DNA of 64,000 nt from JBNARI01 sp049718765. GTDB lineage: Bacteria > Bacillota > Sulfobacillia > DUMF01. Below, one piece after another: positions 58,131-64,000 of the stretch. Made by a program: the position numbers and the translations under genes. A model generated the notes under the pieces. The model worked only from the letters and a program-made list of their open reading frames with translations, searched no databases and had not been told where the DNA came from. The stretch lies in NCBI GenBank assembly GCA_049718765.1, contig JBNARI010000002.1:58257-122256 (forward strand). Reading direction: 5' to 3'. The first letter of the stretch is position 1; each line of letters starts with the position of its first letter.

Positions 58131-59989
58131 GACACTTTACTCCCTGGTTCGATGGTACTGTCAGTAGTCAGCAGCGCTAACTTGTCACCAAAGCTTGCTG
58201 CAAGCAACATTCCGTTGGACTCGACGCCGCGGATCTTAGCCGGCTGGAGGTTTGCAAGCACTATGATCTGCTTGCCAACTAGTTCCTCGGCAGAGTAGTG
58301 TTCAGCAATTCCTGAGACGATCTGTCTGACCTCGTTGCCAAGGTCCACCTGGAGCTTCAGCAACCTGTCGGTGCCCTCTACCTTCTCCGCAGATAAGACC
58401 CTGCCAACTCGTAGGTCCAACCGTCTAAACTCCTCTATGGTGATCGTTTGAGCAATTGGCTGCGTCCGCTCAATCCTTGGGAATATAGGCACCGGTTCTC
58501 GCACGTTCCCTCCCGCGGGAGTCAAGCCCCACACGGTAAGTTGGTCCCAAGTTCCCTTGAACATCTCCTTGCTCAATCCCAACTGTTCGAGTATCCTGCC
58601 GGGCGCGTTCACAAGGAACGGGCTCAACATGACCGAGCACAAGCGCAGCACTTCACATAAGTAATACAACACGGTATTTAAGCGCTCCCGCTCGCCCGCT
58701 TTTGCCAAAGCCCATGGGGCCATTTCATCCACGTACTTGTTGCCCGCAGCTATCAACCGGAAGATCGCAGCCAATGCGTCGGAAATCTCCAGTCTGTCCA
58801 TGTGCTCTGCCACTGCTTTGGCCGTGTCAGCAGCAAGTTGCCTGAGAGCAGCGTCCCTTAGGGTTTCAGACCCAGGCTCGGGTATCCTCGCTCCCGCAAA
58901 TTTGCGCAGCATGGTGAGGGTGCGGTGCAGCAAGTTCCCCAAGTCGTTGGCGAGGTCAAAGTTGATTCGATTGACCAGAGCATCCTCGGAGTACATGCCA
59001 TCAGCGCCAAAGGGTATTTCCCTCAACAGGAAGTACCTAACAGCATCTAGGCCATACTTGTTGACAAGCTCCACCGGGTCGATTACGTTGCCCTTGGATT
59101 TGGACATCTTACCGCTTTCTAAGACTAGCCATCCGTGGCCAAATACCTTCTTTGGCAAGGGTAGATCAAGTGCCATCAAGATTATCGGCCATATGATGGT
59201 GTGGAAGCGCACTATCTCCTTACCCACAAGGTGCACGTCCGCAGGCCAGTACTTCTTGAAACTCTCCGTCTCGTCTGGGTACCCAAGCGCCGTTATGTAG
59301 TTCGAAAGCGCGTCGAACCATACGTAAATCACATGGCGAGGGTCTCCAGGCACCTTAATTCCCCAGTCAAAAGTGGTGCGAGAAACGCAAAGGTCTTCCA
59401 AACCGTTCTTGATGAAGGAGATCATTTCATTTCTGCGTGAAGCAGGCTGAATGAAGTCGGGGTTCTCCTCGATGTACTTGAGTAGCCTGTCTGCATACTT
59501 TGACACCCTGAAGAAGTAGCTCTCCTCACTTAGAAGCTCCACAGCGCCACCGCAATCTGGGCACTTGCCGTCAACCAGCTGTCTTTCCAGCCAAAAGGTT
59601 TCGCACGGCACACAGTACCACCCAGTGTAAGAGGACTTGTATATATCCCCCTTTTCCATTATCTTTTGGAAGATATACTGAACTGCCCGTTCGTGATGTT
59701 CGTCCGTTGTTCGAATGAAGTACGAGTACTCTACACCAAGGGTAGACCACAACTGCTTGATGCTCTCCACGATCTCATCAACGAACTCCTTGGGCTTTTT
59801 GCCAGCCTTGTTGGCTCTGCGCTGGATTTTTTGACCGTGCTCGTCAGTACCTGTGAGGAAAAACACGTCGTATCCTTGGAGCTTCTTGAACCGGGCTATG
59901 GCGTCTGCCGCCACGGTGGTGTACGCATGTCCAATGTGCAATTTGTCGTTGGGATAGTAAATCGGCGTAGTGATATAGAAAGTCTTCAT
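58127..59989 (-). CDS. metG: Methionyl-tRNA synthetase
   Basis: 620 residues. Class I synthetase: ITTPIYYPNDKLHIGHAYTT (HIGH), zinc site CVPCETFWLERQLVDGKCPD then C, GKMSKSKGN, and C-terminal tRNA-binding domain (LDLRVGRVLSAEKVEGTDRL). Long form with EMAP-like dimerisation domain. Controlled by a T-box leader. Confidence 0.97.
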   Translation of the reverse strand: MKTFYITTPIYYPNDKLHIGHAYTTVAADAIARFKKLQGYDVFFLTGTDEHGQKIQRRANKAGKKPKEFVDEIVESIKQLWSTLGVEYSYFIRTTDEHHERAVQYIFQKIMEKGDIYKSSYTGWYCVPCETFWLERQLVDGKCPDCGGAVELLSEESYFFRVSKYADRLLKYIEENPDFIQPASRRNEMISFIKNGLEDLCVSRTTFDWGIKVPGDPRHVIYVWFDALSNYITALGYPDETESFKKYWPADVHLVGKEIVRFHTIIWPIILMALDLPLPKKVFGHGWLVLESGKMSKSKGNVIDPVELVNKYGLDAVRYFLLREIPFGADGMYSEDALVNRINFDLANDLGNLLHRTLTMLRKFAGARIPEPGSETLRDAALRQLAADTAKAVAEHMDRLEISDALAAIFRLIAAGNKYVDEMAPWALAKAGERERLNTVLYYLCEVLRLCSVMLSPFLVNAPGRILEQLGLSKEMFKGTWDQLTVWGLTPAGGNVREPVPIFPRIERTQPIAQTITIEEFRRLDLRVGRVLSAEKVEGTDRLLKLQVDLGNEVRQIVSGIAEHYSAEELVGKQIIVLANLQPAKIRGVESNGMLLAASFGDKLALLTTDSTIEPGSKVS

Positions 59990-60011
59990 CGCTCAGGCAC
60001 CCCCTGCATTA

Positions 60012-60040
60012 TAAAACCCTCGCCCCATAAGGGACGAGGG
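60012..60040 (-). terminator. Intrinsic terminator within the T-box
   Basis: 10-bp stem CCCTCGTCCC/GGGGCGAGGG with a TTAT loop and TTTTAT tail on the minus strand; its 5' part competes with the T-box antiterminator. Confidence 0.85.
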
Positions 60041-60257
60041 ATGCTTTCTCGTGGTACCACCCTTCTTCACCTACAACCCCAGTTGCCTGGTTCTTGCAGG
60101 CCTCTAGCGCATAACGAGCGCACACGGCAGTGCTTATCAGGACTCGCCCTTCGCGCACGCTGCTTGGGGGCCATCCCGGACCCCGAAGTACCGGGATCTC
60201 ACCGTCCCCGGCTCTCTTAGCCTTCGTAAAGCCCGATCTTCCCCGTCATCGCATTTT
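60012..60257 (-). promoter_or_regulatory. T-box leader of metG
   Basis: Reading leftward: Stem I with AGAGAG and GGTGAGA apical elements (about 60170-60220), candidate Met specifier ATG at 60172-60174 followed by a purine, the T-box AAGGGTGGTACCACG (60050-60064), and the terminator hairpin CCCTCGTCCC/GGGGCGAGGG (60017-60040) with TTTTAT after it. Uncharged tRNA-Met would favour the antiterminator and metG expression. Confidence 0.92.
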
Positions 60258-60263
60258 GGTCAA

Positions 60264-60292
60264 AATATACCAGACACCCTTGGGAATGTCAA
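60264..60292 (-). promoter_or_regulatory. metG promoter
   Basis: Leftward -35 TTGACA (60287-60292), 17-bp spacer, -10 TATATT (60264-60269), about 7 bp before the T-box start. Confidence 0.85.
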
Positions 60293-60372
60293 GAAAAGGT
60301 CAAGCCATGGGCTAGAACCAGGATGGGTTCTGGCCATGCCATCCAGATCCGCCCATCCCGTGAAGGATGCCG

Positions 60373-61344
60373 TCAGCTTGCAGCCAGATGCAGGTCTGTC
60401 CGCTCCCACCTACCGCATCTGCCTCCCCATCGCGCAAGCACCACTGAGTCGCGATGCAATTCCACTATTTCGCAGCAGTTGGAGCAACCTTTGCACTCGA
60501 ACCCCGACGTGTCGAAGTGAGCATCTATTACCTCGAAGCCCGCGAACCTCGTCCCCCGATCCTTAACGCTTTCGGAAGCGATCATGGCTGCGCCAATAGC
60601 CCCCATCACCCCATGATGCTCAGGTACGTGCACTTCCATCCCTAGGTGTTCCTCGAAAGCCTTCTTCATGGCCTTGTTGGCGGCAACTCCTCCTTGAAAC
60701 ACTACAGGTGGAAGGACCTGCTTGCCTTTGCCTACGTTATTCAAGTAGTTCCTAACCAGTGCCTGACACAATCCGTACAGTATGTCTTCTACGCGGCAGC
60801 CCATTTGCTGCTTGTGGATCATGTCAGACTCGGCAAACACGGTACACCTGCCCGCAACACGGACGGGGTTCCTGGATCGCAAGGCTATTTCCCCGAACTC
60901 TTCTATTGGTATCCCTAACCTCGCAGCCTGCTGGTCAAGGAATGACCCAGTGCCAGCGGCACACATAGTGTTCATCCCGAAGTCTACCACCACACCGTTG
61001 CGAATCACGATCATCTTCGAATCCTGCCCACCGATTTCTATGACAGTTTGAACTCCTGGCAGGAAATGTATTGCAGCCACTGCATGGGCCGTGATCTCGT
61101 TCTTTATGACGTCAGCGTTTACCACAGCCCCCGCGAGGTACCGCCCGCTACCGGTGGTGCCCACACCAGCGATCACTCCGTCCCGTGGGAGTAACTTACT
61201 AATTTGTTCCAGACCTTCTTGCACAGCCTCTATTGGCCTTCCCCGAGTCCGAAGGTAAGCGCTGGCAACCACACGTTTTCCCTCATCAATCACTGCAAGA
61301 TCTGTACTAACTGAGCCAACGTCAATGCCAAGATACAACTTCAT
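60373..61344 (-). CDS. 2-hydroxyacyl-CoA dehydratase activase-type ATPase with Cys-rich tail
   Basis: 323 residues, BcrA/BadF/BadG/HgdC family. ASKHA ATPase motifs LGIDVGSVSTDLAVID and EIGGQDSKMIVI; cluster cysteines in NTMCAAGTGSFLDQQ and GRCTVFAESDMIHKQ; FQGGVAANKAMKKAF. Residues about 280-323 add a Cys cluster (FECKGCSNCCEIVEL) not present in short activases. ATG 61344 has AGGTGG 8 nt upstream. Last gene of the operon starting at 63407. Confidence 0.9.
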   Translation of the reverse strand: MKLYLGIDVGSVSTDLAVIDEGKRVVASAYLRTRGRPIEAVQEGLEQISKLLPRDGVIAGVGTTGSGRYLAGAVVNADVIKNEITAHAVAAIHFLPGVQTVIEIGGQDSKMIVIRNGVVVDFGMNTMCAAGTGSFLDQQAARLGIPIEEFGEIALRSRNPVRVAGRCTVFAESDMIHKQQMGCRVEDILYGLCQALVRNYLNNVGKGKQVLPPVVFQGGVAANKAMKKAFEEHLGMEVHVPEHHGVMGAIGAAMIASESVKDRGTRFAGFEVIDAHFDTSGFECKGCSNCCEIVELHRDSVVLARWGGRCGRWERTDLHLAAS

Positions 61345-61380
61345 GGAGTTCACCACCTGTCTGCCTGCAACAACCCACCT

Positions 61381-62472
61381 CTATGCTGATATGGCAACTT
61401 TCTTGCGCTTCCTAGACCTCAACATGTCCACGAAAGCTTCCAATCTAGTCCGCAAACCAGCTTCCGCAGTTTGTTCATCGAAAAAGATCGAAAGAACAGG
61501 TATTGAATGCTCCTCGGATACCCTGGTAAGTATGCCCTTTGCCACAATCTCTGGAATGCATGTGAACGGCGCCAGCTGAATCACGCCGTCAATTCCTTCG
61601 GCAGCGTAAATCACAGTGTGGCCCACCGAGTCCTGGCCATGACCACCAATCATTTCTGAAAGGTACTTCATGGCAGCGTGCTTCACGTGTAAACCTCCAC
61701 CCTCAACCACAGCGTTGTCCAAAGTCCACCCCGTGATGAAGATGGATCTGTGCACTTCTGCTCCAAGCTCACCCAAGATGCGTTCTATATACAAGTTGGC
61801 TGCGGGCTCAAGCAACACATAGATTTCGCCCACGATGCCGACCTTGACAACCTCCATATCATCTCTTTGGGGAGTGGATTCCAGCAGCCGTAACGCCTCG
61901 ATACCTGCCTCTTTAATATCCTTGGGCGCACGTGCGGAGGTGATCATAGCCACCCCTTGCTTAAAGCGCTCGTCAGCTGCACCTTTATGTGCTTCTCTCG
62001 CCCTAACCCTGTGTAACGTTGCTTCGAGCTTGTCTAAAGCCTGAAGTTCTAGCCAAACACGGTAAACCAACCATCCAAGGGCAGGCAACGAAAGCCTAGC
62101 AGCGTTAAGCTTTCTCACCTTCTGCAATGTGTCAACGAAGTGACTTCTTGGGGGCTCAAACACAATCATCTCAAAGTCATACCCTAGCGACTGCAGTATG
62201 CGCTTCTGAAGGGCCGAGTAATATCCTGCGCGACATGGGCCAACTCCCCCCGAGGTTACCACCGTGTCTGCGCCTCTCTCCAGCCCTTCAATATACGTGC
62301 CCAGGGTGATCTTTAATGGTAAACACGCGAACTCTGGGGCATACTTGGTGCCCAAATTCAGGGTCTGCTTGGTAGGCTCCATAGGAGGAATGACTTCATT
62401 GCCCATTTCGCTGAGCAAGACAGATATGGGATGTACGGAAAGCCCCATGTGGGGAAACGTTATCTTCCTCAT
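61381..62472 (-). CDS. 2-hydroxyacyl-CoA dehydratase-like protein (HgdB/DUF2229 group)
   Basis: 363 residues: KYAPEFACLPLKITLGTYIE, VTSGGVGPCRAGYYSALQKR, FTCIPEIVAKGILTR, LSIFFDEQTAEAGLRTRLEA, FVDMLRSRKRK. Conserved cysteines could bind an Fe-S cluster. In many anaerobes this unit is fused with an activase and a DUF2229 domain in one large protein; here the three are separate genes. True substrate unknown. ATGA overlap with the upstream gene. Confidence 0.85.
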   Translation of the reverse strand: MRKITFPHMGLSVHPISVLLSEMGNEVIPPMEPTKQTLNLGTKYAPEFACLPLKITLGTYIEGLERGADTVVTSGGVGPCRAGYYSALQKRILQSLGYDFEMIVFEPPRSHFVDTLQKVRKLNAARLSLPALGWLVYRVWLELQALDKLEATLHRVRAREAHKGAADERFKQGVAMITSARAPKDIKEAGIEALRLLESTPQRDDMEVVKVGIVGEIYVLLEPAANLYIERILGELGAEVHRSIFITGWTLDNAVVEGGGLHVKHAAMKYLSEMIGGHGQDSVGHTVIYAAEGIDGVIQLAPFTCIPEIVAKGILTRVSEEHSIPVLSIFFDEQTAEAGLRTRLEAFVDMLRSRKRKKVAISA

Positions 62473-63407
62473 GCCTTGCCTCCGCGCCTTCTCATGAGCA
62501 TGTCCACAAATGCTTCTGCTCTTGTCTGGACTCCAGCTTCACCAGTACATTCATCTACTGACACTGTGAGGTAAGGAATTCCACATCGCTTGGCCTCAAG
62601 CTCCAAGAGCTTGTCAGCAATGGCGTCGGGCCCGCAGGCAAATGCGGTTATGTGTATGAGCCCGTCGATTAGGGAATTCCTGCACAGGTAATAACCAACC
62701 CTTACTACACGGTCACTGTAGTACCAAAACACGTGCTTGTCAAATTCGGAGTCGAACGCCTTGAGCCATTTCTCCGGAACGTCAGTGATCTTCACCACCT
62801 TCGCACCGAGGTAACGCAGCTTGTTGACCAACCCCATGCTGGCGTAATCGTCTTCTACCAAGTAGGGATACCCCAGCACGCCTATAGTAGGTCCACCCGC
62901 AGAGCCCCCAACATCACGTGATTGGACGCCTTTCCGGCGCGCCATAGAACGCAGGGCTCGAGCGTAAGCCAACATTGCTCGCGCCGAGTCCAAGCCCAAT
63001 TTCCGGGCAGTCTGGGCTACCTGGCCCAAGTTTGGCAGTAATCCCTCTCTCATGTCTATGCGAGGCGAAAGGAGAGGCACTTGGTTCCCGAAAGCAGCAC
63101 GGATCATGTCGGGAAGACCGAGAAATTTCGGACAGAACACTGCGTTGCCCCCGATGTTGACCAGCCTCGGTACGAAAACTACATCTACCTTCTTGGACAA
63201 CAGGCTTGCCACCTGCCCGTGGAGCAGCTTCATGGGAAGGCAAGCCTCGTTCACACAATGTTCTACTCCAAGGTCAACAACTGCTTTAGTGGTGGGTCCC
63301 GAGTACACAATACTTAGACCCACAGAGGAGAGCACTTCTTCCCATACCTTGGCGAAGTGAAAATAGCCAAGGGACTGGGGTATACCTACGGACACAACAG
63401 ATGCCAT
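62469..63407 (-). CDS. Acyl-CoA dehydratase activase-related protein (DUF2229)
   Basis: 312 residues: VGIPQSLGYFHFAKVWEEVL, VNEACLPMKLLHGQVASLL, NAVFCPKFLGLPDMI, FACGPDAIADKLLELE, LTVSVDECTGEAGVQTRAEA. Starts at ATG 63407 with AGAGGG 7 nt upstream; a TATAAT box lies upstream near 63475. First gene of the three-gene operon. Confidence 0.87.
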   Translation of the reverse strand: MASVVSVGIPQSLGYFHFAKVWEEVLSSVGLSIVYSGPTTKAVVDLGVEHCVNEACLPMKLLHGQVASLLSKKVDVVFVPRLVNIGGNAVFCPKFLGLPDMIRAAFGNQVPLLSPRIDMREGLLPNLGQVAQTARKLGLDSARAMLAYARALRSMARRKGVQSRDVGGSAGGPTIGVLGYPYLVEDDYASMGLVNKLRYLGAKVVKITDVPEKWLKAFDSEFDKHVFWYYSDRVVRVGYYLCRNSLIDGLIHITAFACGPDAIADKLLELEAKRCGIPYLTVSVDECTGEAGVQTRAEAFVDMLMRRRGGKA

Positions 63408-63429
63408 AAACCTGCCCTCTAAAAAACAA

Positions 63430-64000
63430 TATACTGGCGCCTCGAGACACCAGCACCTTCCTTACTAGTACCATATTATAGCACAACTGTGTAGCTCATC
63501 CCTTCTACAACCCCACTCCCTACGATCAGTTGTCCCTGATTCAGCATGCCACATGGAGCCGCGCCTGCTATACCTTACCCTTGTCAAAAAGGGCCATGCC
63601 TTTCCAGTTGGCGGCTCCAGCCCATGACTGGTTTCCTAAGCCCTTCTCCGTTGAGCAGACGCCTGCAAGTGAAAGCACCTGGTCGTCCGCCGGTCCTTTG
63701 CCCCACCGCGGGTTGATGGCTCGCCATAAAGCGACACCGAAAATTCAAAGTGCTCACGTTGATTGGAAATGGCTTTTCAGCCCCGTCCTGGAGGCCAACT
63801 CTTCTAGTAAAAAAGGTAAACACCCTTTACCATTGCACTAAGGTACTCGCTGTGCAGGCTCAGGCTGAAAACCTTCATCGCCGACGGCTACCTCCTTCAC
63901 TGTCTGGCCAGCCCAGTACTCCCATAACGGCGGGGAGGTCCACATCTCCCCGGTTCGGGCCTTCGGCTCTAGGGCTGCTTCCCGGCGTTTTTCCGTCCCT
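63430..64000. other. Unassigned 570-bp stretch at the right edge
   Basis: Apart from a leftward TATAAT near 63475 I see no gene I can support. Frames of up to 103 codons exist on both strands but show no known pattern. There are hairpin-like blocks (GGTAAA-CACCC-TTTACC at about 63816-63832; GGGGAG/CTCCCC near 63932-63952), so a structured RNA, or the edge of a retroelement or insertion sequence continuing outside the window, is possible. Confidence 0.3.

Noticed and set aside
63530..63841. 103-codon plus-strand frame at the right edge
   Set aside because: No ribosome site, no recognisable domain and an equally long frame on the other strand.

Overview
The window looks like chromosome of an endospore-forming, rather GC-rich member of the Clostridia. 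The evidence is the conserved Firmicute block metG-tatD-yabE-ksgA-(ispE)-veg-purR-glmU-prs-ctc-pth-mfd-spoVT-spoVB-yabN/mazG-hup-yabO-yabP-yabQ-divIC at 34-60 kb, with spore genes spoVT, spoVB, yabP and yabQ, and a methionine T-box in front of metG. The many GTG/TTG starts with strong purine-rich Shine-Dalgarno sites fit such a genome. The genus cannot be fixed from sequence reading alone.

Two integrated mobile elements lie side by side left of two tRNA genes. Element 1 (position 1 to about 18571, left end outside the window) is an integrative conjugative-type element. A long leftward operon encodes two VirB2-like pilins, a PrgI/VirB3-like protein, a VirB4 ATPase split in two, a VirB6-like channel protein, an M23 peptidase, a membrane-anchored FtsH-like AAA+ ATPase, two NTF2-like lipoproteins, and a Tad/Flp-type set (CpaB, CpaE, a second CpaE-like protein, CpaF). 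The operon starts near a replication-initiator-like HTH gene with an internal repeat array, a TPM-domain protein and a sigma-region-4-like regulator. At its right end are a regulatory switch (XRE and excisionase-like genes on one side, an S24 self-cleaving repressor and a tyrosine integrase on the other) with three copies of one operator palindrome. No relaxase or VirD4 coupling protein is seen in the window.

Element 2 (18572-27697, about 9.1 kb) is bounded by a perfect 46-bp direct repeat of the 3' part of tRNA-Lys(CTT). It carries its own integrase and excisionase-like gene, paired integrase-arm-like repeats near both ends and before the excisionase gene, a primase-polymerase/helicase with iteron-like repeats in its 3' end, an Hjc-like nuclease, several small zinc-ribbon and unrecognised proteins, a large orphan HTH/zinc protein and a GC-rich structured non-coding stretch. 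It has no transfer or virion genes that I recognise, so it may be a replicating hitchhiker that uses the neighbouring conjugative element or a phage.

From 27.7 kb the sequence is ordinary chromosome: tRNA-Lys and tRNA-Met behind one promoter, an RsmF-type rRNA methyltransferase, a frame-disrupted MNT/HEPN pair, an aconitase-family dehydratase (large plus small subunit) with an iron-type alcohol dehydrogenase, a 2',5' RNA ligase-like protein, and then the sporulation/cell division/DNA repair/translation block listed above. Cyanophycinase and cyanophycin synthetase with a trypsin-like protease sit between veg and ispE. The window ends with a three-gene 2-hydroxyacyl-CoA dehydratase/activase-type operon and about 500 bp of unassigned, structured-looking DNA.
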